From: Halothiobacillus sp.
GTDB lineage: Bacteria > Pseudomonadota > Gammaproteobacteria > Halothiobacillales > Halothiobacillaceae
NCBI RefSeq assembly: GCF_028710545.1
Contig: NZ_JAQTTX010000017.1
Span: 1-54,798 of the forward strand
Length of the DNA stretch: 54,798 nucleotides
Direction: 5' to 3'
This document shows positions 45,865 through 54,752 of the stretch, in pieces (within the stretch, counting starts at the first letter, position 1; every line of letters starts with the position of its first letter). Position numbers and translations under genes: made by a program. The notes under the pieces are model-generated. The model was not told the DNA's origin. It worked only from the letters and a program-made list of their open reading frames with translations, and did not search any database.

Positions 45865-45894
45865 GGGCACATCGAAAAACCTTTCGATGTGCCC
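45865..45894. terminator. Strong bidirectional terminator after murI
   Basis: GGGCACATCGAAA pairs perfectly with TTTCGATGTGCCC (13 bp) around a 4-base loop, followed by an A/T-rich tract on both sides. It lies 142 bases after murI and 183 bases after the D-lactate dehydrogenase-like gene ends on the other strand. The remaining gap 45723-46077 otherwise holds a REP-like unit and no supported gene. Confidence 0.85.
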
Positions 45895-46000
45895 TTAATT
45901 TATAAGGCCGTGCCCGTGTACTACCCATCCCATCACGCACAACTCAAGGCGCATAGCCTCGCGAGCGAATCTGAGCCCTGTGGCGAAAAGGGAATCTCTG

Positions 46001-46046
46001 AACGCGGGCTTACGCCTGCTTCACATTAAGCTGGCGTTCACAAGCC
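46001..46046. repeat. REP-like unit 3
   Basis: AACGCGGGCTTACGCC (46001-46016) and AGCTGGCGTTCACAAGCC (46029-46046) form an imperfect inverted pair related to the units at 8331 and 9825. The left half matches 9825-9840 with one change. It is just downstream of the D-lactate dehydrogenase-like gene. Confidence 0.6.
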
Positions 46047-46077
46047 GGCGCGCGGGCCGATCACGGATGGCTTGTGT

Positions 46078-47064
46078 TTACAGGCGATTCGGGCAGGGCT
46101 CAGCCGCTTCAACCTGCTTGAGATTATTCAGCGTGATCTTCGCAATGGCGTCGATCGCCTCTCGGGTAAAAAACCCCTGATGGGCGGTAACCAGTACATT
46201 GGGGAAGGTCATCAGGCGTTCAAGCACATCATCCTGAATGATCTCCTCGGAGTGATCTTCGAAGAACAGATTTTCTTCCTGTTCGTACACATCCAGACCC
46301 AACGCCCCGATGTGGCCGCGCTTGAGCGCTGCGATCACTGCACGGGTGTCGATCAAAGCCCCGCGACCCGTATTGATCAGCATGGCACCGCGCTTCATTT
46401 TGCCGATGGCCTTCGAATCGATGAGGTGGCGTGTTTCCTCACTGAGCGGGCAGTGCAGGCTGATGATGTCGCTTTGCGGCAGTAGTTCATCCAGCGAGAC
46501 ATACCGCACGCCCAGGGCCTTGCATTCATCGTTCGGATACAGATCGTACGCGAGCACGGTGCAGCCGAAGCCGAGCATGATGCGGGCCAGTACGGTGCCG
46601 ATTCGCCCGGTGCCGACAATGCCGACCGTCTTGCCGTTCATATCGAACCCGAGCAGGCCATTGAGCGCAAAATTGCCTTCGCGCACCCGGTTATAGGCCC
46701 GATGGGTATGGCGGTTGAGCGTCAGCATCATCGCCACCGCATGCTCGGCCACGGCATAAGGTGAGTACGCCGGCACCCGCACCACATCAATGCCCACTTC
46801 ACGCGCGGCGGGCAGATCGACGTTGTTGAAGCCGGCACAACGCAGGGCGACGGCCTTGACGCCGCGCCCCGCCAGACAGCGCAGCAGATGCGCGTCGATC
46901 TGATCGTGCACGAACACACAGACGGCCTCGGCATTTTCTGCCAGGCTGCATGTTTGGAGATTTAGTGCCGCTTCAAAGAATTGCAGTTCATGCCCGAAAG
47001 CCGCATTGGCTCGGGTCAGACTTTCCTTATCGTAGGGTTTGCTACTGAACACGGCAACACGCAT
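46078..47064 (-). CDS. ldhA: D-lactate dehydrogenase-like 2-hydroxyacid dehydrogenase
   Basis: A 328-residue NAD-dependent D-2-hydroxyacid dehydrogenase most like LdhA. Signatures: [18 protein letters not shown], Rossmann [45 protein letters not shown], and catalytic His in [15 protein letters not shown]. It interconverts pyruvate and D-lactate. The gene stands alone; no fermentation genes adjoin. Family is certain, the precise substrate less so. Confidence 0.9.
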   Translation of the reverse strand: MRVAVFSSKPYDKESLTRANAAFGHELQFFEAALNLQTCSLAENAEAVCVFVHDQIDAHLLRCLAGRGVKAVALRCAGFNNVDLPAAREVGIDVVRVPAYSPYAVAEHAVAMMLTLNRHTHRAYNRVREGNFALNGLLGFDMNGKTVGIVGTGRIGTVLARIMLGFGCTVLAYDLYPNDECKALGVRYVSLDELLPQSDIISLHCPLSEETRHLIDSKAIGKMKRGAMLINTGRGALIDTRAVIAALKRGHIGALGLDVYEQEENLFFEDHSEEIIQDDVLERLMTFPNVLVTAHQGFFTREAIDAIAKITLNNLKQVEAAEPCPNRL

Positions 47065-47258
47065 GGCGAAATCTCCTACTGCTGAATCAAGAATCGGAAC
47101 GCATCAAGCTTATCGCAAAGAGTGCCAATGCTCAGGTACGATTGCCGACATAGGGGCCTATCGGACTGTGATGGCGAGATGGTTTAGACTAGGGAGTCCT
47201 CTTCTATACCCCTGGCGATCCACGGTAAACGCCCTGAAATTCCGGAAAATATAAAGTG

Positions 47259-48113
47259 ATGATTGATTCCCAGCAGATAGCCGACGATGTAACACGCGCG
47301 CTGACCGAAGATATGGGCAGCGGCGATGTCTCCGCGCGGCTCGTTCCTGCCGAACAGATGATGCAAGGTCAGATCGTGGCGCGAGAATCGTGCGTGTTGG
47401 CCGGCACGGCCTGGGCGGAAACCGCGTTCCGCCGTGTATCGAACCGCTCACTGGTTCAGTGGTTGTACCGTGATGGCGATACTGTCGCGGCAGATAGTGT
47501 CATCTGCACGCTCGATGGACCGGCACGCGCGCTGCTGACGGCCGAGCGCACGGCCTTGAACTTTCTGCAAACCTTAAGCGGCACGGCGACGATCACCCGC
47601 GCCTATGTCGATGCCATCAGCGGGACATCGGCACGCATTCTCGATACCCGCAAGACGATCCCCGGTTTGCGTATGGCGCAGAAATACGCCGTCACCTGTG
47701 GCGGCGGCTTGAACCACCGTCTGGGTTTGTACGACATGGTTCTGCTCAAGGAAAACCACATCATGGCGGCGGGGTCGATCACGGCAGCGGTGCAGGCCAG
47801 CCGCGTGATCAACCCGGATGTTCCGCTTGAGGTAGAAGTTGAAACCCTCGATCAGCTCGAAGAAGCATTGGCGGCGGGCGTTGACCGGATTCTGCTGGAT
47901 AATTTCGATCTGGCCGGACTGCGCGCCGCCGTGGCAGCGAACAAGGGGCGGGCCAAACTCGAAGCTTCAGGCAATGTGGATTTGTCCACCGTGCGGGACG
48001 TTGCCCTGACCGGTGTGGATTTCATTTCGACCGGCGCCATCACCAAGCACGTTCAGGCCATCGACCTGTCGCTTCGTTTCACCCCTTCGTCCGACCACCT
48101 GATCGTGCCCTGA
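47259..48113 (+). CDS. nadC: Quinolinate phosphoribosyltransferase NadC
   Basis: Turns quinolinate and PRPP into nicotinate mononucleotide in de novo NAD synthesis. About 284 residues with VARESCVLAGTAWAE, ERTALNFLQTLSGTAT, the active-site Arg/Lys stretch ARILDTRKTIPGLRMAQKYAVTCGGGLNHRLGLYDMVLLKENH, and VEVETLDQLEEALAAGVDRILLDNF. Start is ATG 47259, or GTG 47256 one codon earlier. Monocistronic. Confidence 0.97.
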   Translation: MIDSQQIADDVTRALTEDMGSGDVSARLVPAEQMMQGQIVARESCVLAGTAWAETAFRRVSNRSLVQWLYRDGDTVAADSVICTLDGPARALLTAERTALNFLQTLSGTATITRAYVDAISGTSARILDTRKTIPGLRMAQKYAVTCGGGLNHRLGLYDMVLLKENHIMAAGSITAAVQASRVINPDVPLEVEVETLDQLEEALAAGVDRILLDNFDLAGLRAAVAANKGRAKLEASGNVDLSTVRDVALTGVDFISTGAITKHVQAIDLSLRFTPSSDHLIVP

Positions 48114-48162
48114 ACCCCATCGAGAGGGCTGATGCCTGCGATTGCAAGCGATTCGGGGTGTT

Positions 48163-48672
48163 TTACGCCCCGTCCGGGCCGAGTACGGGCCGACGTCTCA
48201 GCCAGCGCACAAGGTGGGTCAGCACATGCAGTGCCGTCCAGGCCAGGGTCAGATTGAATGCCCAGTAATGACGATCCTCGGCAGCATCCTCGCCAACAAA
48301 CTGCTCGAGTGTCAGCATCCAGCCCGTGACTGCGGTGGCGGTCATCAATAACAACAGCATCATGGCCGAAAAAGCGCCCAAGGGACCGAGCACAGGGCGC
48401 CCATCGGGATGATCCGCCGACGGCGACCGACGGAAGGCAAGCAGTTGGTGCAGGAAAAATCCCCATCTCGCATGCGGATGCCTGCTGCCAAAGCCGATCA
48501 AAAAACGCAGCCCGAGCAAGGCCAAGGCCCCGTAGCCCACCCATTCGTGCCATTCATCGCCATTCGATCCGCTCCACCACGCCAACAGCAGGATCAGCAC
48601 CAAGCCCCAATGGATTGCGCGCTGACTGCGCGACCATCGACGGGTACCGGATATCGGGCGTTTCAGCACCAT
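48163..48672 (-). CDS. Cytochrome b561-type membrane protein
   Basis: A 169-residue inner-membrane di-heme b561-like protein with four helices: IHWGLVLILLLAWW, VGYGALALLGLRFLIGFG, AFSAMMLLLLMTATAVTGWML and LTLAWTALHVLTHLVRWL. Histidines within or near helices 1, 2 and 4 (RAIHWG, EWHEWVG, LHVLTHLV) are candidate heme ligands. Such proteins move electrons between the quinone pool and periplasmic c-type cytochromes. It sits 3 bases behind a PepSY gene and near a c-type cytochrome gene. Confidence 0.88.
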   Translation of the reverse strand: MVLKRPISGTRRWSRSQRAIHWGLVLILLLAWWSGSNGDEWHEWVGYGALALLGLRFLIGFGSRHPHARWGFFLHQLLAFRRSPSADHPDGRPVLGPLGAFSAMMLLLLMTATAVTGWMLTLEQFVGEDAAEDRHYWAFNLTLAWTALHVLTHLVRWLRRRPVLGPDGA

Positions 48673-48675
48673 CGA

Positions 48676-48948
48676 TTACCAGCTGCCGCGCTTGACGACC
48701 TCGCCGGTGACCGGGTGGTAGTAGATTTCCAGCTTTTCGCCGGCCTTGCCCCAACCGTAGATCTCAAAACAGTTGCCATCCGTCACCTTGAACAACTTGA
48801 GCTTGGGCACCTCTTGGGTGGCCTTGGCCAGCACCTTGTCTGCCGGCATCCAGGCCGAACGAGGCTCTTGCGTGCATTGCGGGCCAGCCTGGGCCGCGGT
48901 GCTCATGAACGCAGCGGTCAATCCAATAAAAAAATAGCGCAGTCTCAT
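48676..48948 (-). CDS. Small periplasmic PepSY-domain protein
   Basis: A 90-residue exported protein: signal LRYFFIGLTAAFMSTAAQA followed by a single PepSY-type fold (DKVLAKATQEVPKLKLFKVTDGNCFEIYGWGKAGEKLEIYYHPVTGEVVKR). The PepSY beta-strand signature YxHPVTGEVV is clear. Often found with b561 cytochromes. Start ATG 48948 has a GAGG upstream; the longer open frame is not coding. A candidate Fur box lies about 180 bases upstream. Role is unknown. Confidence 0.85.
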   Translation of the reverse strand: MRLRYFFIGLTAAFMSTAAQAGPQCTQEPRSAWMPADKVLAKATQEVPKLKLFKVTDGNCFEIYGWGKAGEKLEIYYHPVTGEVVKRGSW

Positions 48949-49127
48949 TGTGCAAAACCTCATGCTTGATTGAATAACCTGAGCCGCCCGCCCTGACGAC
49001 CCTCCAAAAACAGTACGCGGCACACCTGGGTTTATGTTCCAAATAGCGTCCGCGGGGTACGATTGCAAACGCACCGTCACAAACCGCATCGACAAGGGGG
49101 CGGGCGCATCACTAAAGTTAACGTTAA

Positions 49128-49142
49128 TGCGAATGATTATCA
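49128..49142 (-). promoter_or_regulatory. Candidate Fur box upstream of the PepSY/b561 pair
   Basis: TGATAATCATTCGCA on the minus strand matches the Fur 7-1-7 palindrome TGATAATNATTATCA at all but two of the fixed positions. It is located in the 397-base non-coding interval 48949-49345, which holds no other recognised element. It overlaps AT-rich sequence that could serve as a -10. Confidence 0.55.
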
Positions 49143-49345
49143 AAATAAATCGACTATAGGGCGCAACTAATTGCCTGGCTAACGAGGGCAACCCATTACT
49201 TAACCAGAATCTGGTTTTAGGGAATATTGAAAGGTTGTTCGAGGTGGCTTTAACAAATCGTTCATGGCAGCACATTCTTGTGCCGCACAGAACCTACGAT
49301 TAAAGCAGAGTGTCCCTACGGGCTATCCGGCTAGTCGGCACGGGT

Positions 49346-49669
49346 CTAATCGAATTGATAATAGGTCTGATTCAGATAGGCCGACACGGCACTTACTTCC
49401 TCATCGAACCAGGGCACATTGAAGTGGTTGGCACAGGATTGCACCATCGTGTTCAGGCTGGCCATGTTCTTGATTTTACCGCCGCGTTTGGAAGTATAAA
49501 AAGCGGCATCATGAGGAGCGGAGTGGCAGTCGGCGCAATGCTGTGCATGCAGTTCGCTACCCCAGGAAGCATCATGCTGTTCGGCCGCTGCCGGCAAGGC
49601 GATCACGAGCAAAGCAGCGGCAAGTGACACACTTCGGGCATACTTGATGGTCAATGGCGTAGAATTCAT
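49346..49669 (-). CDS. Small periplasmic c-type cytochrome
   Basis: A 107-residue monoheme cytochrome. Signal SLAAALLVIALPAAA, heme-binding C45-AD-C48-H49, and an extra cysteine in VQSCANHFNVPWFDEEVSAVSAYLNQTYY, a C-terminal pattern common in small cytochromes encoded near b561 proteins. A methionine in KNMASLNTM could be the sixth ligand. Good ribosome site GAGGAG. It is followed on the same strand by the PepSY and b561 genes after a 397-base gap that contains their own promoter. Confidence 0.88.
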   Translation of the reverse strand: MNSTPLTIKYARSVSLAAALLVIALPAAAEQHDASWGSELHAQHCADCHSAPHDAAFYTSKRGGKIKNMASLNTMVQSCANHFNVPWFDEEVSAVSAYLNQTYYQFD

Positions 49670-49724
49670 GGATGGCTCCTCAATGAAATCGATTCGTTTG
49701 GCGCTGCTTCTGCGTGTGAGGCAT

Positions 49725-49746
49725 CCCGCCGATTGGCGGTTTTTTT
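49725..49746 (+). terminator. Short GC hairpin with T8 tract in a divergent region
   Basis: CCGCC/GGCGG with a 4-base loop is followed by eight T on the plus strand. No plus-strand gene ends here, since it lies upstream of the ArsC-like gene. It could act as a leader attenuator for the ArsC-like/dapE unit, or be a relic. Confidence 0.5.
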
Positions 49747-49841
49747 AATCTCACTCGTAGTTTAGTAATCGGTGAACGTGCCGCGAATCAAACTTATCTA
49801 TCTTGAACAATACAAATCACTTGCACAGCATATTAATGAAC

Positions 49842-50213
49842 ATGATGACTTTATTCGGAATTCCTCAATGCGACACCGTGAAGAAAGCCCATGTCTGGCT
49901 GACCGATCACGGCGTGGATTACCAGTTCCATGATTACAAGTTGGCCGGTGTGCCAGAAGAACTGCTGGATCGCTGGCTGGATGAATTCGGTTGGGAAACG
50001 GTGATTAACCGTCGTGGCACGAGCTGGCGCCGTTTGCCGGAAGCTGAACGCAACGCGATGACCACAGCCACTGCACGCGCAGCCGCTTTGAGCAATCCCA
50101 GCCTGATCAAACGTCCGATTCTGGTGTCGGATCAATTCACCTTGATCGGTTTTGATCCAGAGCAATGGCAACACGCCCTCACTCAAGCGACTACCAACAA
50201 GGTGCCATCATGA
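49842..50213 (+). CDS. ArsC/Spx-family protein (YffB type)
   Basis: A 123-residue thioredoxin-fold protein. The N-terminal [20 protein letters not shown] carries the single active-site Cys of the YffB subgroup; RGTSWRRLP and LIKRPILV complete the ArsC/Spx pattern. YffB proteins lack the arsenate reductase partner residues and have unclear activity. They are commonly found before dapE, as here. ATG 49842 fits homologues; in-frame ATGs at 49803 and 49836 are less likely. The stop overlaps dapE (ATGA). Confidence 0.9.
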   Translation: MMTLFGIPQCDTVKKAHVWLTDHGVDYQFHDYKLAGVPEELLDRWLDEFGWETVINRRGTSWRRLPEAERNAMTTATARAAALSNPSLIKRPILVSDQFTLIGFDPEQWQHALTQATTNKVPS

Positions 50214-51361
50214 ACGACGTGCTCAATCCCAACCCCACTATTGCCCTGGCACAAGATCTGATCCGCCGCGCTTCGATCACGCCGGAAGATGCGGGCTGTC
50301 AGCCACTGTTGGCGGAGCGCCTGGCGGCCGTGGGTTTTACGATCACACCCTTGCCGTTCGGCGCGGTCGATAATCTCTGGGCCGTGCGCGGATCATCCGG
50401 CCCGTTGTTCTGTTTTGCCGGGCACACCGACGTGGTGCCGACGGGCGATGCCGCAGCTTGGAGCCAGCCGCCGTTTGCCGCGAATATCGTCGATGACGTG
50501 CTGATCGGCCGCGGCAGCGCAGATATGAAAGGCTCGATCGCGGCGATGGTCACGGCCATCGAGCGTTTTGTGCAGACGACGCCCGAACCACCGTTTCGCA
50601 TGGCCTTTTTGATTACCAGCGATGAAGAAGGCGTGGCCGTCGATGGCACGGTCAAGGTCATCGAGTGGTTGAGCGAACGCGACGAAAAAATCGACTGGTG
50701 TCTGGTGGGCGAGCCCTCCAGCCGCGAGCGACTGGGCGATGAATACAAGATCGGTCGTCGCGGTTCGATCACGGGTAATCTCGTCATCCACGGCAAACAG
50801 GGCCACGTCGCCTACCCGCATCTGGCCGACAACCCCGTGCACCGCGCCGCGCCGTTTCTGGCCGAACTCACGGCCATCGAATGGGATCAGGGCAACGCAC
50901 ACTTCCCACCGTCTACCCTGCAAATCGCCAATATCCATGCGGGGACGGGCGCGAACAACGTGATTCCCGGTCAATTACAGGTGCAGTTCAATCTGCGCTT
51001 CAACACCGAAAGCAGCGTGGAGAAAATTCAATCCCGTATCGAAGCTTTGCTGGAAAAACACCAACTGCGGCATAGCTTGAACTGGTCGATTTCGGGGCAA
51101 CCCTTCCTCACGAAACAGGGCCCGTTCGTCCATGCCGTCGAAGCGGCGGTGGCGGCCGTGACCGGTGTCAAACCGTTGCCGTCGACGGCGGGCGGCACCT
51201 CTGATGGCCGGTTCATTGCCCCGACCGGGGCCGAGGTGATCGAACTCGGCCCATTGAACGCGACGATTCATCAGATCGACGAGCGGGTGCCTATGGCTCA
51301 CCTCATCGACTTGTCACGCATTTATGAGGCCCTGCTCCACCAACTGGCAGCGGCGCAATGA
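50210..51361 (+). CDS. dapE: Succinyl-diaminopimelate desuccinylase DapE
   Basis: A di-zinc peptidase-fold enzyme that removes succinate from N-succinyl-LL-diaminopimelate, feeding lysine and peptidoglycan. The 383-residue chain shows [65 protein letters not shown] and the dimerisation domain, then [36 protein letters not shown]. The start overlaps the ArsC-like stop by 4 bases with AAGGTG upstream. Confidence 0.97.
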   Translation: MNDVLNPNPTIALAQDLIRRASITPEDAGCQPLLAERLAAVGFTITPLPFGAVDNLWAVRGSSGPLFCFAGHTDVVPTGDAAAWSQPPFAANIVDDVLIGRGSADMKGSIAAMVTAIERFVQTTPEPPFRMAFLITSDEEGVAVDGTVKVIEWLSERDEKIDWCLVGEPSSRERLGDEYKIGRRGSITGNLVIHGKQGHVAYPHLADNPVHRAAPFLAELTAIEWDQGNAHFPPSTLQIANIHAGTGANNVIPGQLQVQFNLRFNTESSVEKIQSRIEALLEKHQLRHSLNWSISGQPFLTKQGPFVHAVEAAVAAVTGVKPLPSTAGGTSDGRFIAPTGAEVIELGPLNATIHQIDERVPMAHLIDLSRIYEALLHQLAAAQ

Positions 51362-51389
51362 TTCTTAAGCGCGCCGGTCACTGACTGCC

Positions 51390-52955
51390 ATGGGCCTACT
51401 GCGTTCCACCGCGCTGATCAGCAGCATGACGATGATTTCGCGCGTGCTGGGTTTCGTGCGCGACATGCTGCTGGCGCGCGTCTTTGGTGCCAGCCCGGCC
51501 ACGGATGCGTTTTTCGTGGTGTTCAAGATCCCCAATTTCCTGCGTCGCCTGTTTGCCGAAGGCGCGTTCCAGCAGGCGTTCGTGCCGGTGTTGTCGGAAT
51601 ATCGGGAGAAGAACAGCCGAGCGGAACTCAAGGATTTTATCGATCATATGTTCGGCACGCTGGCGGCGGTGTTGATCGTGGTCGTCGGCTTGGGCATCAG
51701 TGCCGCGCCGCTGGTCATTACTGTCTTTGCACCGGGCTTTTCGGATGATCCGGCGCAACGGGCGCTTGCAGCGCACATGCTCTGGATCACGTTCCCCTAT
51801 CTGTTTTTCATCTCGCTGACGGCTTTTGCCGCCAGTACGCTCAACGCCTTCGGGCGATTCGGCATGCCTGCGCTGGCGCCGATCTGGCTCAATATCTCGC
51901 TGATTGCCGCCACCCTCGTTGCCGCGCCCTGGTTCAAGGAGCCGGTGATGGCACTGGCCTGGGGCGTGTTTTTCGCCGGGATTCTGCAGTTGTTCTTCCT
52001 GCTGCCTTTTCTGGCGAGACTGGGTTTGTTGCCGCGCCCGCGATTCGGTCGACACGCGGGGGTGCGCAAAACCATCCGCCTGATGATTCCGGCGATGTTC
52101 GGCGCCTCGATCACACAGATCAATTTATTGGTCGATACCATCCTCGCCTCCATGCTGATGGTGGGTAGCGTGTCGTGGCTGTACTACAGCGATCGGCTGG
52201 TCGAGCTGCCGCTGGGTGTTTTCGGCGTGGCGATTTCCACGGTGATTCTGCCCAAGCTCTCCCGCGCCTACAGCCGCACCGATCAAGGTGATTTTTCCGG
52301 CACGCTCAACTGGGCGATCAAGTTCACCGTGTTGCTGGGGCTGCCGATCTGCGCTGGGCTGGTGGTGCTGGCGCAACCGATGCTGGCGACGCTGTTCGAA
52401 TACGGCTCGTTCAACGCGTTCGACACGCACATGGTTGCCCTAGCGATGTCCGCCTATGCGCTGGGTTTGCCCGCCTTTTTGCTGATCAAGATGTTCGCAC
52501 CGGGTTTCTATGCGCGGCAGGATACGAAAACGCCGGTCAAGATCGGCATGGTCGCGGTCGGGGCAAACCTGACGTTCAAGGCTATCATCGTTTTGCCGTG
52601 GATGTTCCTGTTCGGCGGTTATGCGGCCCATGCGGGCCTGGCGCTCACCACCGCGATGGCCGCCTGGGTCAATTTCGGCTTGCTGGCGTATTTCCTGAAA
52701 AAACGTGATGCCTGGAAACCAGATCCGGCCTTATGGTTATTCTTGCGCCAAGTGCTGGCCGCCACGCTCGTGATGGCGGCGGTCTTGCTCTGGCTGCGCC
52801 CCGACGCGGCGCAATGGACGCACGCCCATGCGCTGACTCGAATCGTCTGGCTGTTTTTACTGATCGCGGGCGGCATGCTCGTGTACGCCGCCAGTGGGTG
52901 GTTGACGGGCTTGCATCCGCGTCGTGTCTGGCAGCATCTGAAAAATGCCAATTGA
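51390..52955 (+). CDS. murJ: Lipid II flippase MurJ
   Basis: A 521-residue MOP-family membrane protein with about 14 helices that moves lipid II across the inner membrane. MurJ signatures: MISRVLGFVRDMLLARVFGASPATDAFFVVFKIPNFLRRLFAEGAFQQAFVPV near the N terminus and GSVSWLYYSDRLVELPLGVFGVAISTVILPKLSR in the middle. It follows dapE by 28 bases and overlaps the SDR gene by 11 bases. Confidence 0.96.
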   Translation: MGLLRSTALISSMTMISRVLGFVRDMLLARVFGASPATDAFFVVFKIPNFLRRLFAEGAFQQAFVPVLSEYREKNSRAELKDFIDHMFGTLAAVLIVVVGLGISAAPLVITVFAPGFSDDPAQRALAAHMLWITFPYLFFISLTAFAASTLNAFGRFGMPALAPIWLNISLIAATLVAAPWFKEPVMALAWGVFFAGILQLFFLLPFLARLGLLPRPRFGRHAGVRKTIRLMIPAMFGASITQINLLVDTILASMLMVGSVSWLYYSDRLVELPLGVFGVAISTVILPKLSRAYSRTDQGDFSGTLNWAIKFTVLLGLPICAGLVVLAQPMLATLFEYGSFNAFDTHMVALAMSAYALGLPAFLLIKMFAPGFYARQDTKTPVKIGMVAVGANLTFKAIIVLPWMFLFGGYAAHAGLALTTAMAAWVNFGLLAYFLKKRDAWKPDPALWLFLRQVLAATLVMAAVLLWLRPDAAQWTHAHALTRIVWLFLLIAGGMLVYAASGWLTGLHPRRVWQHLKNAN

Positions 52956-53889
52956 CCTACTTTCTCCAACGGCATTACCGCTAGTTCTCATCGGTTACGG
53001 TGATATCGCCCGGCGCGTGGCCGAACGGCATCCCGACCACCCGATCATCTCGCTCGCCCGCCATCTCGCCCCGCCGCCCGCCGGGCATCGAGCCGCATGG
53101 GCGGCACTGAATTTTGATCTGGATCGGGACGAACCACCCGCGAAGCTGCCGTCAAAGGCCATCTGGCTCTATTTCGCCCCGCCGCCCAATGATGGCGTTG
53201 TCGATACCCGTGTGGCCCGATGGTTGGCGGCCATCCCGCCCGCACAACATCCGCAAGGGGTGATCTATGCCAGCACCACGGGAGTGTATGGCGATCACCA
53301 TGGGGAATGGATCGACGAGCAGACGCCGGCCAATCCCGCCCATGATCGAGGCCATCGCCGGCTGGACGCCGAAGCCCGCTTCGACGATTGGTGCCGTGCG
53401 CGATCCATCCCGTTGACCGTGTTGCGCATCACCGGCATCTACGCCTGTGATCGCCTGCCGCTGGAACGCATCCGCGCGGGCGCGCCGGTTGTGTGCCTGG
53501 ATGAGTCGCCGTGGTCCAATCGCATTCATGCCGACGATCTGGCCGATATCTGCACTCGCTTGATCGCCCGGCTGGAACAGGGCAAACCCGTTGCGGGGCT
53601 GTTCAACATCAGTGACAACAATCCTCGCCCGATGACGGAGCTGTTTCTCGCCACGGCGGCGCATTTCAAGTTGCCGCCGCCACCGTGTCTGCCGCTGGCG
53701 GATGTGCTGGCGCAGTCCTCGCCGATGGCTCGTGAATTTCTGAGCGAATCCAAACGGATCGACGCCAGTGCGATTCAACGCGAACTGGATTGGCGACCGC
53801 GTTACCCCAGCCTGGCGGCCACTCTGGCCGATTGTCGGGCAGAGGACATGGCCGATGGACAGCCCATCAGCTTGCCCCCTCGTCGCTGA
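52945..53889 (+). CDS. NAD(P)-binding SDR/epimerase-like protein (YeeZ type)
   Basis: A 314-residue extended-SDR-like protein. The N-terminal nucleotide motif is a variant GYGDIARRVAERH; YASTTGVYGDHHGEWIDE holds the Ser/Tyr region, and RIHADDLADICTRLI follows, as in YeeZ-type proteins. Substrate is unknown. It overlaps murJ by 11 bases, so it is translated with it. The C-terminal RPRYPSLAATLADCRAED is intact. Confidence 0.85.
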   Translation: MPIDLLSPTALPLVLIGYGDIARRVAERHPDHPIISLARHLAPPPAGHRAAWAALNFDLDRDEPPAKLPSKAIWLYFAPPPNDGVVDTRVARWLAAIPPAQHPQGVIYASTTGVYGDHHGEWIDEQTPANPAHDRGHRRLDAEARFDDWCRARSIPLTVLRITGIYACDRLPLERIRAGAPVVCLDESPWSNRIHADDLADICTRLIARLEQGKPVAGLFNISDNNPRPMTELFLATAAHFKLPPPPCLPLADVLAQSSPMAREFLSESKRIDASAIQRELDWRPRYPSLAATLADCRAEDMADGQPISLPPRR

Positions 53890-53948
53890 CGTACGGCGAT
53901 CCGCATCTTCAGCCCATTCCCTTCAATCCTTTCTGTTGTGAGTCGAGC

Positions 53949-54593
53949 ATGACCCTGAACTTAACGCCCGTGCTGTTTGAACAGCTCGTCGATGGCCTCG
54001 TGGAACACGGTTGGTATCAATGGCCCCACGCCGTGACCGATTCGCTCTGCCAGGCCCTGTTGGCAGAAGCCGAGTATCACGATACGCAAGGCCATCTGGA
54101 GCGCGCCGGTGTTGGGCGTGGGGCGATTCATCAAATCAATTCATCGATTCGCCGCGACGAGATCAAATGGCTCGACGGGCATACGGCGGCGCAGAAAGCC
54201 TATCTCGACCAGATGGCCGAGCTTCAGTTGCAACTCAATCGCAGCCTGTTTCTGGGCTTGTTCGAATACGAGTGCCATTTCGCGCTCTATAAGGAAGGCG
54301 GCTTCTATAAAAAACATCTCGACAGCTTCCGCGGGCGGGCAAGCCGGATGGTTACGACCGTGTTGTATCTGAACCCGGACTGGCAGGCCGATTGGGGCGG
54401 CGAGCTGTTGATTTACAAGGAAGATTCCGATGAAAAGTTGGCGGTGATTACGCCGCAAATGGGCAAGCTCGTCGTCTTCATGAGTGAGCAGATACCCCAC
54501 GAAGTGCTCCCCACCCATAAACCCCGCGCCAGCATTGCAGGCTGGTTCCGCTGCAACGCCAGCGTGACGGGGAAAATCGATCCGGCAAAATAA
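53949..54593 (+). CDS. 2-oxoglutarate/Fe(II)-dependent oxygenase
   Basis: A 214-residue oxygenase of the prolyl-4-hydroxylase type. Iron ligands are His123, Asp125 (KKHLDSF) and His184 (QIPHEVLP); Arg193 (KPRASIAGWFR) binds 2-oxoglutarate. RMVTTVLYLNPDWQADWGGELLIY is the core strand region. Substrate is unknown. ATG 53949 is chosen since the upstream frame overlaps the SDR gene. The stop codon TAA is at the first bases of a C/G-rich repeat copy. Confidence 0.88.
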   Translation: MTLNLTPVLFEQLVDGLVEHGWYQWPHAVTDSLCQALLAEAEYHDTQGHLERAGVGRGAIHQINSSIRRDEIKWLDGHTAAQKAYLDQMAELQLQLNRSLFLGLFEYECHFALYKEGGFYKKHLDSFRGRASRMVTTVLYLNPDWQADWGGELLIYKEDSDEKLAVITPQMGKLVVFMSEQIPHEVLPTHKPRASIAGWFRCNASVTGKIDPAK

Positions 54594-54690
54594 ATCCCCC
54601 TCATTCCCCCCTTTTTCAAAGGGGGATGCGTATTCGTTCAAAAAGTGTCGCCCCTTTTTATGCAGAGGAAGGTAAGCGTCCAGCCGCCCC
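54591..54690. repeat. Copy of the CCCCCTTT...AAAGGGGG repeat family (one palindrome)
   Basis: TAAATCCCCCTC followed by CCCCCCTTTTTCAAAGGGGG copies the left end of the units at 122 and 315, including an AATAAATCCCCC border. Downstream similarity to those units (TGCAGAGGAAGG versus TGCACAGAGGAGG) fades. The right boundary is approximate. Confidence 0.75.
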
Positions 54691-54719
54691 ACCTGTTCTG
54701 ACGGGGATTGAGTAGGGTA

Positions 54720-54752
54720 AAAAGTGTCCACCTATTTTTAGTGGACACTTTT
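54720..54752. repeat. 12-bp inverted repeat before a terminal open frame
   Basis: AAAAGTGTCCAC (54720-54731) and GTGGACACTTTT (54741-54752) are a perfect inverted pair with a 9-base spacer, immediately followed by an ATG. TGTCCAC-type ends occur on several insertion-sequence families. This may be the left end of an insertion element cut by the window edge. Confidence 0.5.

Noticed and set aside
45797-45870. A 23-residue hydrophobic peptide on the minus strand (GTG start, PHILLIFAIIVILVRVIQGRRI)
   Set aside because: Its start codon sits inside the perfect terminator stem at 45865-45894, no ribosome site is seen, and such a short hydrophobic run arises easily in AT-rich DNA.
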